NCBI RefSeq assembly: GCF_916618955.1
Contig: NZ_OU745390.1
Location: forward strand, 3,906,001-3,970,000
DNA length: 64,000 nucleotides
Source: Pseudomonas sp. Marseille-Q3773
GTDB lineage: Bacteria; Pseudomonadota; Gammaproteobacteria; Pseudomonadales; Pseudomonadaceae
Direction of reading: 5' to 3'
Part shown: positions 50,453 to 59,823 of the stretch, piece by piece
Layout: every line of letters starts with the position of its first letter
Numbering within the stretch: the stretch's first letter is position 1
The notes under the pieces: generated by a model
Database searches by the model: none
What the model saw: the letters and a program-made list of their open reading frames with translations, nothing else
What the model was told of the DNA's origin: nothing
Program-made: the position numbers and the translations under genes

Positions 50453-50854
50453 TCAGGGTGCGTGTTGTTGGGTTGCGGCAAAACCGGGCACGTGGGCACG
50501 GATCGCATCGAGCAGCTCTTCCTTGCTGAACGGCTTGGTCAGGAACTGGTCGGACCCGACCACCCGGCCGCGGGCCTTGTCGAACAGGCCGTCGCGTGAT
50601 GACAGCAGGATGACCGGGGTGTCCTTGAAGGCACTGTTGTGCTTGATCACGGCACAGGTCTGGTAGCCGTCCAGGCGTGGCATCAGCACATCGACGAAGA
50701 TGATGCTCGGCTGGTGGTCGACGATCTTGGCCAGGGCATCGAAGCCATCGCTGGCGGTGATCACCTCGCAGCCCGCTTCACCGAGCAACATCTGCGCGGT
50801 GCGGCGGATCGTGCGCGAATCGTCGATCACCATCACCTTCAGGGGTTGTTCCAT
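50453..50854 (-). CDS. pilG: CheY-like response regulator PilG
   Basis: A 133-residue single receiver domain: VMVIDDSRTIRRTAQML, phospho-acceptor Asp in IFVDVLMPRLDG, LLSSRDG, and the Lys in FLTKPFSKE. In P. aeruginosa it promotes pilus extension through PilB and activates CyaB/cAMP. It is the first gene of the pilGHIJ-chpAC unit. The leader to gshB (50855-51085) is divergent and carries a short repeat. Confidence 0.92.
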   Translation of the reverse strand: MEQPLKVMVIDDSRTIRRTAQMLLGEAGCEVITASDGFDALAKIVDHQPSIIFVDVLMPRLDGYQTCAVIKHNSAFKDTPVILLSSRDGLFDKARGRVVGSDQFLTKPFSKEELLDAIRAHVPGFAATQQHAP

Positions 50855-50890
50855 CTGTTGGGCTACCGTGGCTGATAAAGCGGAAATCGT

Positions 50891-50929
50891 GGGGCCGCTG
50901 CGTCGCGATAGGGCTGCGCAGCAGCCCCA
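50891..50929. repeat. Short inverted repeat, gcgtcgcgatagggc class
   Basis: ggggccgctgcgtcgcgata then gggctgc/gcagccc (50911-50927), a remnant of the repeat type seen at 16239 and 35291. It lies in the pilG-gshB divergent region. Confidence 0.55.
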
Positions 50930-51085
50930 AAGGCCTGTTGTATAGCACTATGACTGGCATTTTTAGCACACTCCGGATGCCCGTTCCATCTGCCGCGCCC
51001 CTTGACCAGCGGCGTTCACGGCGCCACCCTGAGCCACTTTACTTTCGATCCACCGCGGCCGCACGCCGCCAAGAGGAACCACCCC

Positions 51086-52039
51086 ATGAGCGTTCGCCTC
51101 GGCATTGTCATGGACCCCATCGCGTCCATCTCCTACAAGAAGGACAGCTCGCTGGCCATGCTGCTGGCCGCCCAGGCGCGCGGCTGGAGCCTGTTCTACA
51201 TGGAACAGCGCGACCTGTACCTGGGTGCTGGCCAGGCCCGCGGGCAGATGCGCCCGCTGCAAGTGTTCGCCGACCCGGCACGCTGGTTCGAGCTGGGCGA
51301 GGAGCAGGACAGTGCGTTGGCCGAGCTGGACGTGATCCTCATGCGCAAGGACCCGCCCTTCGACATGGAGTTCGTCTACAGCACCTACCTGCTGGAGCAG
51401 GCCGAGCGCGAAGGCGTGCTGGTGGTCAACCGCCCGCAGAGCCTGCGCGACTGCAACGAAAAACTGTTCGCCACGCAGTTCCCGCAGTGCATGGCGCCGA
51501 CCCTGGTCAGCCGCCGCGTGGACATCCTGCGCGAGTTCGCCGACAGCCGCGGCGACGTGATCCTCAAGCCGCTGGACGGCATGGGCGGCGCCTCGGTGTT
51601 CCGCCACCGCAAGGACGACCCCAACCTGTCGGTCATCCTCGAAACGCTGACCCAGCATGGCAACCAGCAGATCATGGCCCAGGAATACCTGCCGCAGATC
51701 AAGGACGGCGACAAGCGCATCCTGATGATCGACGGCGAGCCGGTCGACTACTGCCTGGCGCGGATCCCGGCCAGCGGCGAAACCCGTGGCAACCTGGCAG
51801 CCGGCGGCCGTGGCGAGGCGCGCCCACTGACCGAGCGCGACCGCTGGATCGCCGCCCAGGTCGGCCCGGCCTTGCGCGAGAAGGGCCTGCTGTTCGTCGG
51901 CCTCGACGTGATCGGCGACTACCTCACCGAAATCAACGTCACCAGCCCCACCTGCATTCGCGAGATCGACGCCGCCTACAACACCGACATTGGCGGCAAG
52001 CTGATGGATGCCATTGATCGCAAGCTCAAGGCGCGCTGA
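51086..52039 (+). CDS. gshB: Glutathione synthetase
   Basis: A 317-residue ATP-grasp ligase that joins gamma-glutamylcysteine and glycine to give glutathione. Landmarks: GIVMDPIASISYKKDSSLAM at the N-terminus, VILKPLDGMGGASVFR (ATP-binding loop), RILMIDGEPVDYCLARIP and the Gly-rich GNLAAGGRGEARPLT, with EINVTSPTCIREID near the end. ATG 51086 has AAGAGGAAC upstream; the frame from 51002 is not family-like. It is divergent from the pilG operon and starts the gshB-tonB-algH-yqgF-pyr run. Confidence 0.97.
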   Translation: MSVRLGIVMDPIASISYKKDSSLAMLLAAQARGWSLFYMEQRDLYLGAGQARGQMRPLQVFADPARWFELGEEQDSALAELDVILMRKDPPFDMEFVYSTYLLEQAEREGVLVVNRPQSLRDCNEKLFATQFPQCMAPTLVSRRVDILREFADSRGDVILKPLDGMGGASVFRHRKDDPNLSVILETLTQHGNQQIMAQEYLPQIKDGDKRILMIDGEPVDYCLARIPASGETRGNLAAGGRGEARPLTERDRWIAAQVGPALREKGLLFVGLDVIGDYLTEINVTSPTCIREIDAAYNTDIGGKLMDAIDRKLKAR

Positions 52040-52130
52040 CCGCCGACGCGGAGCAAATACGCGGAGTGGGGTATGATGCCGGTCCTTTTCGACTGAGCTG
52101 CTGCCCCGCCCCGCGGTTGCTGGATACCCG

Positions 52131-53036
52131 ATGACGCTGCCTGCCGACATCCCCGCCGACTTGCTGCCACCGCGCGTTCGCCCGGTGGACAGGCTTGGCT
52201 TTACCCTGTTCCTGGCTGCCCTGGTGCACCTGGCGCTGATCCTTGGCGTGGGTTTCACCGTGGTCAAGCCGGCGGAAATCCGCCAGACCATGGACATCAC
52301 CCTGGCCACCTTCAAGAGCGAGAAGCCGCCGGAAAAGGCCGATTTCCAGGCCCAGGACAACCAGCAGGGTAGCGGCACCCTGAACAAGAAAGCAGTGCCC
52401 ACCACCACCGAGGTGGCACCGTTCCAGGACAGCAAGATCAACAAGGTCACCCCGCCGCCTGCGGCCAGGCCCGAAGTGACACCACCGCCTGTGCCGGAAA
52501 AGTCCGCCGTGGCGACCCGGGCGCCGAAAGCCCAGAAGGTCGAGCCCAAGCCCAAGGAAAGCAAGCCGCAGCCCAAACCTGCGGCCGCCACGCCGGAGTT
52601 CGACAGTTCGCAGCTGTCGAGCCAGATCGCCAGCCTCGAAGCCGAGCTGTCCAATGAACAGCAGATGTACGCCAAGCGCCCGCGCATCCACCGCCTGAAT
52701 GCGGCATCGACCATGCGCGACAAGGGCGCCTGGTACAAGGAAGAGTGGCGCAAGAAGGTCGAACGGGTGGGCAACCTCAACTACCCCGAGGAGGCGCGTC
52801 GGCAGCAGATCTACGGCAACCTGCGGATGATGGTGTCGATCAACCGCGATGGCTCGTTGTATGAGGTGCTGGTGCTGGAATCGTCCGGGCAGCCGGTACT
52901 CGCCCAGGCGGCGCAGCGCATCGTGCGGCTGGCGGCGCCGTTTGCGCCGTTTACCGGCGCCCTGGCCGAGTTCGACCGCCTGGAGATCATCCGTACCTGG
53001 CGCTTTGCCCGTGGGGACCGCCTGTCCAGTAACTGA
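52131..53036 (+). CDS. tonB: Energy transducer TonB
   Basis: A 301-residue protein. An N-terminal cytoplasmic stub and a single TM helix (residues about 21-44, including LFLAALVHLALILGVGFTVV) are followed by a Pro/Lys-rich periplasmic spacer (KPKESKPQPKP). The TonB C-terminal domain is at about 215-300 (LNYPEEARRQQIYGNLRMM). It passes proton-motive force to outer-membrane receptors with ExbB/ExbD, which are not in this window. Its position between gshB and algH is the standard Pseudomonas order, where it is a secondary TonB-like protein. A candidate -10 TATGAT lies at 52072. Confidence 0.88.
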   Translation: MTLPADIPADLLPPRVRPVDRLGFTLFLAALVHLALILGVGFTVVKPAEIRQTMDITLATFKSEKPPEKADFQAQDNQQGSGTLNKKAVPTTTEVAPFQDSKINKVTPPPAARPEVTPPPVPEKSAVATRAPKAQKVEPKPKESKPQPKPAAATPEFDSSQLSSQIASLEAELSNEQQMYAKRPRIHRLNAASTMRDKGAWYKEEWRKKVERVGNLNYPEEARRQQIYGNLRMMVSINRDGSLYEVLVLESSGQPVLAQAAQRIVRLAAPFAPFTGALAEFDRLEIIRTWRFARGDRLSSN

Positions 53037-53125
53037 TCCGTGATTGCCGGGGGCTGCTGCGCAGCTCCAAATCAGCCATGCCGACCACCTTGTCAGCCTC
53101 GCCACCTGGCGCCACACTATCCCCC

Positions 53126-53695
53126 ATGAAAACCCTCACGCCGAGCTACCTCAAGCATCAGTTCCTGATCGCCATGCCGCACATGGCCGATCCGAACTTC
53201 GCCCAGACCCTCACCTACATCGTCGAGCACAATGCCCATGGTGCCATGGGCCTGGTGGTGAACCGGCCACAGGAACTCAACCTGGCCGACATCCTCGAAC
53301 AGTTGCGCCCGGACGAAGCACCACCCGCCAGCACCCTGCAGGTGCCGATCTACCAGGGTGGCCCGGTGCAGACCGACCGTGGCTTCGTGCTGCATAGCAG
53401 CGAATGCAGCTACCAGGCCACCGTAGAACTGCAGGGCCTGTCATTGTCCACTTCGCAGGACGTGCTGTTCGCCATCGCCGAAGGTGTGGGGCCGCAGAAG
53501 AGCCTGATCACCTTGGGCTATGCCGGTTGGGAAGCGGGCCAGCTGGAGGCCGAGCTTGCCGACAACGCCTGGCTCAACTGCCCGTTCGACCCGGAAATCC
53601 TCTTCGGCCTGGCCAGCGACCTGCGCCTGGAAGCCGCAGCCGCCAGCCTGGGTATCAACCTGAACCTGCTGACCAGCCAGGCGGGCCACGCCTGA
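53126..53695 (+). CDS. algH: YqgE/AlgH family protein
   Basis: A 189-residue protein with the YqgE/AlgH pattern: YLKHQFLIAMPHMADPNFAQ, GAMGLVVNRPQELNL, PIYQGGPVQTDRGFVLHS and YAGWEAGQLEAELADNAWL. AlgH is named for effects on alginate in P. aeruginosa; its biochemical role is not established. ATG 53126 is chosen over the frame from 53078. Its stop overlaps the ATG of yqgF by one base (tgATG). Confidence 0.93.
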   Translation: MKTLTPSYLKHQFLIAMPHMADPNFAQTLTYIVEHNAHGAMGLVVNRPQELNLADILEQLRPDEAPPASTLQVPIYQGGPVQTDRGFVLHSSECSYQATVELQGLSLSTSQDVLFAIAEGVGPQKSLITLGYAGWEAGQLEAELADNAWLNCPFDPEILFGLASDLRLEAAAASLGINLNLLTSQAGHA

Positions 53696-54132
53696 TGGCC
53701 GAAGTGCAGAGCGAACCCCGCCTGCTGCTGGGCTTCGACTACGGCAGCAAACAGATCGGCGTGGCCGTTGGCCAGGTGGTTACCGGCCAGGCTCGCGAGT
53801 TGTGCACCCTGAAGGCGCAGAACGGTGTGCCGGACTGGGCTCAGGTGGAGAAGCTGATTGCCGAATGGAAGCCTGACGCCATCGTTGTCGGCCTGCCGCT
53901 GAACATGGATGGCAGCCCCAGCGAAATGAGCGCCCGCGCCGAAAAGTTCGCCCGCCGCCTGAACGGCCGTTTCAACCTGCCGGTACACACCCATGACGAG
54001 CGCCTGACCACCTTCGAGGCCAAAGGCGAACGCATGGCCCGTGGCGGCCAGCGCGGCAGTTACCGTGACAACCCGGTCGATGCCATTGCCGCCGCCTTGT
54101 TGCTGCAAGGCTGGCTGGAGGCCAACACCTGA
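53695..54132 (+). CDS. yqgF: YqgF/RuvX family Holliday-junction resolvase-like protein
   Basis: A 145-residue RNase H-fold protein. [15 protein letters not shown] carries the first catalytic Asp, and VGLPLNMDG and [10 protein letters not shown] complete the acidic cluster; [17 protein letters not shown] has the last Asp. In other bacteria YqgF takes part in pre-16S rRNA 5'-end maturation. It begins in overlap with algH and is translationally coupled to it. Confidence 0.95.
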   Translation: MAEVQSEPRLLLGFDYGSKQIGVAVGQVVTGQARELCTLKAQNGVPDWAQVEKLIAEWKPDAIVVGLPLNMDGSPSEMSARAEKFARRLNGRFNLPVHTHDERLTTFEAKGERMARGGQRGSYRDNPVDAIAAALLLQGWLEANT

Positions 54133-54181
54133 TCATCTTTGCCGCCGGGCCCGCCCGGCGCACCCTTCCAAGGAGCCCGCA

Positions 54182-54700
54182 ATGAGCCTACCCAATCCCG
54201 CCGAGCTGATCCGGCAGATGGCTGTCGACCTTCGCGCCCACCTGGCCCGCCGGGCAATTACCGAGCCGCGCTATATCGGTATCCGCACGGGCGGCGTCTG
54301 GGTTGCCCAGGCCCTGCAGGAAGCCATGGGCGACAGCAGCCCGATGGGCACCCTGGACGTCTCGTTCTACCGCGACGACTTCAGCCAGAACGGCCTGCAC
54401 CCGCAGGTACGTCCATCCGAGCTGCCGTTCGAGGTCGAGGGCCAGCACCTGATACTGGTGGATGACGTGCTGATGAGCGGCCGCACGGTCCGCGCCGCAC
54501 TCAATGAACTGTTCGATTACGGCCGCCCGGCCAGCGTCACCCTGGTCTGCCTGCTGGACCTGGATGCCGGCGAACTGCCAATCCGCCCGAATGTGCTTGG
54601 CGCCACCCTGTCGCTGGCCGCCCATGAACGGGTAAAATTGACCGGACCCGCACCGCTCGCCCTCGAGCGCCAGGACCTCGCCAACGCTTCCGCCCTTTAA
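54182..54700 (+). CDS. pyrR: Bifunctional PyrR (uracil phosphoribosyltransferase / pyr regulator)
   Basis: A 172-residue phosphoribosyltransferase fold with the PRPP loop [19 protein letters not shown]. In Gram-positive bacteria PyrR is an RNA-binding attenuator; in Pseudomonas its regulatory role is less defined. ATG 54182 has AAGGAG 7 bases upstream. A GC-rich hairpin (gccggg...cccggc, near 54143-54160) lies 20 bases before it. pyrB starts 13 bases after its stop. Confidence 0.92.
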   Translation: MSLPNPAELIRQMAVDLRAHLARRAITEPRYIGIRTGGVWVAQALQEAMGDSSPMGTLDVSFYRDDFSQNGLHPQVRPSELPFEVEGQHLILVDDVLMSGRTVRAALNELFDYGRPASVTLVCLLDLDAGELPIRPNVLGATLSLAAHERVKLTGPAPLALERQDLANASAL

Positions 54701-54713
54701 GAGTCCCCCCGCG

Positions 54714-55718
54714 ATGACGCCAATCGACGCCAAGCGCCCGCTGCAGCTCAATGACCAGGGCCAGCTGCGCCACTTCCTCTCGCTCGACGGTTTGCCCCGC
54801 GAACTGCTCACCGAGATCCTCGACACCGCCGACTCGTTCCTCGAAGTCGGTGCCCGGGCCGTGAAGAAAGTCCCGTTGCTGCGCGGCAAGACCGTGTGCA
54901 ACGTGTTCTTCGAGAACTCGACCCGTACCCGTACCACCTTCGAACTGGCAGCCCAGCGCCTGTCGGCCGACGTGATCAGCCTGAACGTGTCGACGTCCTC
55001 GACCAGCAAGGGCGAGACCCTGTTCGACACCCTGCGCAACCTCGAAGCCATGGCCGCCGACATGTTCGTGGTACGCCACTCGGACTCCGGCGCCGCGCAC
55101 TTCATCGCCGAGCACGTGTGCCCCGAGGTTGCGGTGATCAACGGCGGTGACGGCCGCCATGCGCACCCGACCCAGGGCATGCTCGACATGCTCACCATTC
55201 GTCGCCACAAGGGCAGCTTCGAGAACCTGTCGGTGGCCATCGTCGGTGACATCCTGCACTCGCGCGTAGCCCGCTCCGACATGCTCGCGCTGAAAGCGCT
55301 GGGCTGCCCGGACATTCGCGTGGTAGGCCCGAAAACGCTGATCCCGGTCGGTATCGAGCAGTACGGGGTGAAGGTCTACACCGACCTCGCCGCAGGCCTG
55401 AAAGACGTCGACGTGGTGATCATGCTGCGCCTGCAGCGTGAGCGCATGGCTGGCGGCCTGCTGCCCAGCGAAGGCGAGTTCTACCGCCTGTTCGGCCTGA
55501 CCACCGCGCGCCTGGCCGGCGCCAAGCCCGATGCCATCGTCATGCACCCTGGCCCGATCAACCGCGGTGTGGAAATCGAGTCGGCGGTGGCCGACGGCAA
55601 GCATTCGGTGATCCTCAACCAGGTCACCTATGGTATCGCCGTGCGCATGGCCGTGCTGTCAATGGCCATGAGCGGGCAGAACGCGCAACGTCAATTCGAC
55701 CAGGAGAACGCCCAGTGA
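54714..55718 (+). CDS. pyrB: Aspartate carbamoyltransferase, catalytic chain
   Basis: A 334-residue catalytic subunit that makes carbamoyl-aspartate in pyrimidine synthesis. Landmarks: [18 protein letters not shown] (carbamoyl-phosphate site), [12 protein letters not shown] and [13 protein letters not shown]. There is no PyrI-type zinc regulatory chain nearby; in Pseudomonas the enzyme is known to assemble as a dodecamer with an inactive dihydroorotase homologue, the next gene. pyrC' overlaps it by 4 bases (GTGA). Confidence 0.97.
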   Translation: MTPIDAKRPLQLNDQGQLRHFLSLDGLPRELLTEILDTADSFLEVGARAVKKVPLLRGKTVCNVFFENSTRTRTTFELAAQRLSADVISLNVSTSSTSKGETLFDTLRNLEAMAADMFVVRHSDSGAAHFIAEHVCPEVAVINGGDGRHAHPTQGMLDMLTIRRHKGSFENLSVAIVGDILHSRVARSDMLALKALGCPDIRVVGPKTLIPVGIEQYGVKVYTDLAAGLKDVDVVIMLRLQRERMAGGLLPSEGEFYRLFGLTTARLAGAKPDAIVMHPGPINRGVEIESAVADGKHSVILNQVTYGIAVRMAVLSMAMSGQNAQRQFDQENAQ

Positions 55719-56986
55719 CCGTCAGTATTCTTGGCGCCCGGGTCATCGACCCGAACAGTGGCCTCGACCAGGTCACCGACCTGCACCTCGACGGCGGCCG
55801 CATTGCCGCCATCGGCGCCGCCCCGGCCGGGTTCAGCGCCAGCCGCACGATCGATGCCGCCGGCCTGGTCGCCGCGCCAGGCCTGGTGGACCTCGGCGTG
55901 TCGCTGCGTGAGCCGGGCTACAGCCGCAAAGGCAATATCGCCAGCGAAACCCGCGCCGCCGTGGCCGGTGGCGTCACCAGCCTGTGCTGCCCGCCGCAGA
56001 CCAAGCCGGTGCTGGACACCTCGGCGGTGGCCGAGCTGATCCTCGACCGCGCCCGCGAGGCCGCCAACAGCAAGGTCTACCCGATCGGTGCGCTGACCAA
56101 GGGCCTGGAAGGCGAGCAGCTGGCCGAGCTGGTGGCCCTGCGCGACACCGGCTGCGTGGCCTTCGGCAACGGCCTGAAGGAAATCCCCAACAACCGTACT
56201 CTGGCGCGTGCCCTGGAATACGCCGCCACCTTCGACCTGACCGTGGTGTTCCACTCCCAGGATCGCGACCTGGCCCAGGGCGGCCTGGCCCATGAAGGCG
56301 CCATGGCCAGCTTCCTCGGCTTGCCGGGCATCCCGGAAACCGCCGAGACCGTGGCCCTGGCGCGCAACCTGCTGCTGGTAGAGCAGACCGGCGTACGTGC
56401 GCACTTCACCCAGATCACCAGTGCCCGTGGCGCGCGGCTGATTGCCCAGGCCCAGGCCCTGGGCCTGCCGGTCACTGCCGATGTCGCGCTGTATCAGCTG
56501 ATACTCACCGACGAATCGCTGCGTGAATTCTCCAGCCTGTACCACGTGCAGCCGCCGTTGCGCACCGCCGCCGACCGTGACGGCCTGCGCGAGGCAGTGA
56601 AGTCGGGGGTGATCCAGGCGATTTCCAGCCACCACCAGCCACACGAGCGCGACGCCAAGCTGGCCCCGTTCGGTGCCACCGAGCCGGGCATCAGTAGCGT
56701 CGAGCTGCTGCTGCCGCTGGCCATGACCTTGGTACAGGACGGCCTGCTCGACCTGCCGACCCTGCTCGCCCGCTTGAGCAGCGGCCCGGCCAAGGCCATG
56801 CGCCTGCCAGCCGGTGAGCTGAAAGTCGGCGGCGCCGCCGACCTGGTGCTGTTCGACGCCAAGGCGTCGACGATTGCCGGAGAGCAATGGCTGTCGCGTG
56901 GCGAGAACTGCCCGTTCATCGGCCACTGCCTGCCGGCGGCCGTGCGTTATACCTTGGTCGATGGGCATGTCTGCCACGAGGCCTGA
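55715..56986 (+). CDS. pyrX: Inactive dihydroorotase homologue PyrC' (ATCase partner)
   Basis: A 423-residue amidohydrolase-fold protein. The active dihydroorotase metal motif HxH (usually VDLHVHLREPG) reads [11 protein letters not shown] here, so both metal-binding His are lost. This fits the known non-catalytic PyrC' (PyrX) that holds the Pseudomonas aspartate carbamoyltransferase dodecamer together. It starts at GTG 55715 in overlap with pyrB, so equal amounts of both proteins are expected. An active dihydroorotase must be encoded elsewhere. Confidence 0.93.
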   Translation: MTVSILGARVIDPNSGLDQVTDLHLDGGRIAAIGAAPAGFSASRTIDAAGLVAAPGLVDLGVSLREPGYSRKGNIASETRAAVAGGVTSLCCPPQTKPVLDTSAVAELILDRAREAANSKVYPIGALTKGLEGEQLAELVALRDTGCVAFGNGLKEIPNNRTLARALEYAATFDLTVVFHSQDRDLAQGGLAHEGAMASFLGLPGIPETAETVALARNLLLVEQTGVRAHFTQITSARGARLIAQAQALGLPVTADVALYQLILTDESLREFSSLYHVQPPLRTAADRDGLREAVKSGVIQAISSHHQPHERDAKLAPFGATEPGISSVELLLPLAMTLVQDGLLDLPTLLARLSSGPAKAMRLPAGELKVGGAADLVLFDAKASTIAGEQWLSRGENCPFIGHCLPAAVRYTLVDGHVCHEA

Positions 56987-56993
56987 GTAACCC

Positions 56994-57078
56994 CCTTCGC
57001 GGGTGAACCCGCTCCCACAGGTATAGCGCTGCGCCTGAGGGTAGCGGGGGCCTTGTGGGAGCGGGTTTACCCGCGAAG
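56994..57078. repeat. REP pair
   Basis: cttcgcgggtgaacccgctc...(56995-57020) and its inverted copy ending gcgggtttacccgcgaag (57051-57078), between pyrC' and hslV. Confidence 0.9.
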
Positions 57079-57124
57079 ACAGCGACACCGATGCGCCTGC
57101 CAGGCGCGACCATTCATCCCCCGC

Positions 57125-57153
57125 GGTTGAAATCCTTCCCCCCACCCCCATAT
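57125..57153 (+). promoter_or_regulatory. Sigma-32 (RpoH) type promoter of hslVU
   Basis: GGTTGAAA (-35 region; TTGAA at 57127-57131) and CCCCATAT (-10 region, 57146-57153) are separated by 14 bases, close to the heat-shock consensus. The site is about 47 bases upstream of the hslV TTG. Confidence 0.8.
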
Positions 57154-57199
57154 GAGTCTGCATCAGGCACTTTCGCCCCGCTGCGTGGAGACTCTCCCC

Positions 57200-57730
57200 T
57201 TGACCACCATCGTTTCTGTCCGCCGTAACGGCAAAGTCGTCATGGGCGGCGACGGCCAGGTATCCCTCGGCAACACCGTGATGAAAGGCAACGCCAAGAA
57301 AGTGCGCCGCCTGTACCACGGCCAGGTCATCGCAGGCTTCGCCGGCGCCACCGCCGATGCTTTCACCCTGTTCGAACGCTTCGAAGGCCAGCTTGAGAAA
57401 CACCAGGGTCACCTGGTTCGTGCTGCCGTCGAACTGGCCAAGGAATGGCGTACCGACCGTTCCCTGAGCCGCCTGGAAGCCATGCTGGCAGTAGCCAACA
57501 AGGATGCTTCGCTGATCATCACCGGCAACGGCGACGTGGTCGAACCGGAAGACGGCCTGATCGCCATGGGTTCCGGCGGTGCGTATGCCCAGGCCGCTGC
57601 CCGTGCCCTGCTGAACAAGACCGACCTTTCCGCCCGGGAAATCGCCGAGACCGCCCTGAACATCGCCGGCGACATCTGCGTATTCACCAACCACAACCTG
57701 ACCATCGAGGAGCAGGACCTGGCCGAGTGA
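57200..57730 (+). CDS. hslV: ATP-dependent protease subunit HslV
   Basis: A 176-residue proteasome-like peptidase. The nucleophile is the N-terminal Thr after removal of Met: [36 protein letters not shown] lies near the active-site region. The start is TTG 57200 because this gives the mature Thr and puts GGAG at 9 bases. An ATG at 57152 would add 16 residues and lies in the sigma-32 promoter. It forms the core of the HslVU complex with hslU downstream. Confidence 0.95.
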   Translation: MTTIVSVRRNGKVVMGGDGQVSLGNTVMKGNAKKVRRLYHGQVIAGFAGATADAFTLFERFEGQLEKHQGHLVRAAVELAKEWRTDRSLSRLEAMLAVANKDASLIITGNGDVVEPEDGLIAMGSGGAYAQAAARALLNKTDLSAREIAETALNIAGDICVFTNHNLTIEEQDLAE

Positions 57731-57806
57731 TTCAGCTGTTCTGGCGCCCCCGCCCGGTGCGAGGGCTTTTCCACGCTGACTCATCTGCCCAAGGACCCAA
57801 CTGATC

Positions 57807-59150
57807 ATGTCCATGACCCCCCGCGAGATCGTCCACGAACTCAACCGCCACATCATCGGCCAGGATGACGCCAAGCGCGCCGTGGCCATTGCCCTGCGCA
57901 ACCGCTGGCGGCGCATGCAGCTGCCTGCCGAGCTGCGTGCCGAAGTCACGCCGAAGAACATCCTGATGATCGGCCCTACCGGCGTCGGCAAGACCGAAAT
58001 CGCCCGCCGCCTGGCCAAGCTGGCCAACGCGCCGTTCCTCAAGGTCGAAGCCACCAAGTTCACCGAAGTGGGCTACGTCGGCCGCGACGTCGAGTCGATC
58101 ATCCGCGACCTGGCCGATGCCGCGCTGAAAATGCTCCGTGAGCAAGAAATCATCCGCGTGCGCCACCGCGCCGAAGACGCTGCCGAAGACCGCATTCTCG
58201 ACGCCCTGTTGCCACAGGCGCGGGTCAGCAGCTTCGCCGAGGAAGCCGCGCAGACCAGCACCGATTCCAACACCCGCCAGCTGTTCCGCAAGCGCCTGCG
58301 CGAAGGCCAGCTGGACGACAAGGAAATCGAGATCGAAGTGGCCGATGCCGTGGGCGTCGAAATTGCCGCACCACCCGGCATGGAAGAAATGACCAACCAG
58401 CTGCAGAGCCTGTTCGCCAACATGGGCAAAGGCAAGCGCAAGGCACGCAAGCTGAAGGTCAAGGAAGCGCTGAAGATGGTTCGCGATGAAGAAGCGAGCC
58501 GCCTGGTCAACGAGGAAGAACTCAAGGCCAAGGCCCTGGAAGCGGTCGAGCAGCACGGCATCGTGTTCATCGACGAAATCGACAAGGTTGCCAAGCGTGG
58601 CAACGTTGGCGGCGCCGACGTGTCCCGCGAAGGCGTGCAGCGCGACCTGCTGCCACTGATCGAAGGCTGCACCGTCAACACCAAGCTGGGCATGGTCAAG
58701 ACCGACCACATCCTGTTCATTGCCTCGGGTGCGTTCCACCTGAGCAAGCCGAGCGACCTGGTGCCCGAGCTGCAAGGGCGCCTGCCAATCCGCGTGGAAC
58801 TCAAGGCCCTGACCCCGGAAGACTTCGAGCGCATCCTGCAGGAACCGCACGCGTCGTTGACCGAACAGTACCAGGCCCTGCTGAAGACCGAAGGGCTGAA
58901 CATCGAGTTCCTGGCGGACGGTATCAAGCGTCTGGCCGAGATCGCCTACCAGGTCAACGAGAAGACCGAGAACATCGGCGCCCGCCGCCTGCACACCCTG
59001 CTCGAGCGCTTGCTGGAAGAGGTGTCGTTCAGTGCCGGCGACCTGGCCAGCACCCATGACGAAGCGCCGATCCAGATCGATGCAGCGTATGTGAACAGCC
59101 ACCTGGGTGAGCTGGCGCAGAACGAAGACCTGTCGCGTTACATCCTGTAA
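57807..59150 (+). CDS. hslU: ATPase subunit HslU
   Basis: A 447-residue AAA+ unfoldase of the HslUV protease. Walker A is [18 protein letters not shown] and Walker B is [14 protein letters not shown]. The I-domain (about residues 110-240) is charged and variable; sensor 2 is near [15 protein letters not shown]. It follows hslV by 76 bases and is likely co-transcribed. REP elements follow the stop. Confidence 0.97.
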   Translation: MSMTPREIVHELNRHIIGQDDAKRAVAIALRNRWRRMQLPAELRAEVTPKNILMIGPTGVGKTEIARRLAKLANAPFLKVEATKFTEVGYVGRDVESIIRDLADAALKMLREQEIIRVRHRAEDAAEDRILDALLPQARVSSFAEEAAQTSTDSNTRQLFRKRLREGQLDDKEIEIEVADAVGVEIAAPPGMEEMTNQLQSLFANMGKGKRKARKLKVKEALKMVRDEEASRLVNEEELKAKALEAVEQHGIVFIDEIDKVAKRGNVGGADVSREGVQRDLLPLIEGCTVNTKLGMVKTDHILFIASGAFHLSKPSDLVPELQGRLPIRVELKALTPEDFERILQEPHASLTEQYQALLKTEGLNIEFLADGIKRLAEIAYQVNEKTENIGARRLHTLLERLLEEVSFSAGDLASTHDEAPIQIDAAYVNSHLGELAQNEDLSRYIL

Positions 59151-59163
59151 AACGGCGTCGACT

Positions 59164-59247
59164 GCTTCGCGGGCACGCCCGCTCCCACAGGATCACCACA
59201 GACTCAAAGCATGTGATGATCCTGTGGGAGCGGGCGTGCCCGCGAAG
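59164..59247. repeat. REP pair (variant with gcgggcacgcccgctc)
   Basis: cttcgcgggcacgcccgctc...gatc (59164-59193) and its exact 30-base reverse complement ending at 59247, just after hslU. It may help end transcription of hslVU. Confidence 0.9.
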
Positions 59248-59312
59248 AGGCCCTTGAATCCCTCCATCATAAGCTGGAAGCTTGCTTCATCAGCTCCCGA
59301 GAGATTCCAGCC

Positions 59313-59690
59313 ATGGCCCGCCTGCCCACCGCCATCAACCTGCACAAAGCCTCGAAAACCCTCAGCCTCACCTACGCCCCTGGCGAGGTCTACCACCTGC
59401 CCGCCGAATTCCTCCGCGTGCACTCCCCCTCGGCCGAGGTCCAGGGCCACGGCAACCCCATCCTGCAGTTCGGCAAGATCAACGTCGGCCTCAGCGGCCT
59501 GGAACCTGCCGGCCAATATGCACTGAAACTGGTCTTCGACGATGGCCATGACAGCGGGCTGTTCACCTGGGAATACCTCGAACAGCTGTGCCTGCGCCAG
59601 GAACAGCTGTGGGCCGAGTACCTCGACGAGCTGCACAAGGCCGGAAAATCCCGCGACCCCGCCGAATCGGTGGTGAAACTCATGCTCTAG
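59313..59690 (+). CDS. DUF971 family protein
   Basis: A 125-residue protein with the DUF971 pattern: TYAPGEVYHLPAEFLRVHSPSAE and INVGLSGLEPAGQYALKLVFDDGHDSGLFTWEYL. DUF971 corresponds to the N-terminal domain of gamma-butyrobetaine hydroxylase-like proteins; as a stand-alone protein its function is not known. It is next to the pha genes and same strand. Start ATG 59313 (ARLPTAINLHKASKTL) fits family length. Confidence 0.85.
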   Translation: MARLPTAINLHKASKTLSLTYAPGEVYHLPAEFLRVHSPSAEVQGHGNPILQFGKINVGLSGLEPAGQYALKLVFDDGHDSGLFTWEYLEQLCLRQEQLWAEYLDELHKAGKSRDPAESVVKLML

Positions 59691-59746
59691 CGCAAGGCCC
59701 TCAGCGTTTAGAGCGCATTTTCTAGAATCATCTGTTTGAATGCCTT

Positions 59747-59772
59747 AAGACAGCCCAGTGAAGGGCTGTCTT
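59747..59772 (+). terminator. Hairpin downstream of the DUF971 gene
   Basis: Arms aagacagccc (59747-59756) and gggctgtctt (59763-59772) around agtgaa. Strong 10-base stem but only a short T pair after it; a probable terminator that separates the DUF971 gene from phaC1. Confidence 0.65.
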
Positions 59773-59807
59773 GCGCATTACATGAAAGTCGGGTAACCAA
59801 TGGGGAG

Positions 59808-59823
59808 TGGCAAGTTCCCTGCA
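59808..59823 (+). promoter_or_regulatory. Candidate sigma-54 promoter of phaC1
   Basis: tggcaagttccctgca: GG and GC dinucleotides are separated by exactly 10 bases as in -24/-12 promoters, with two mismatches to TGGCAC-N5-TTGCA. It lies about 137 bases upstream of the phaC1 ATG. Confidence 0.5.

Noticed and set aside
55691..58063. 790-residue minus-strand frame opposite pyrC' and hslV
   Set aside because: It crosses a REP pair and the sigma-32 promoter and is antisense to two clear genes.
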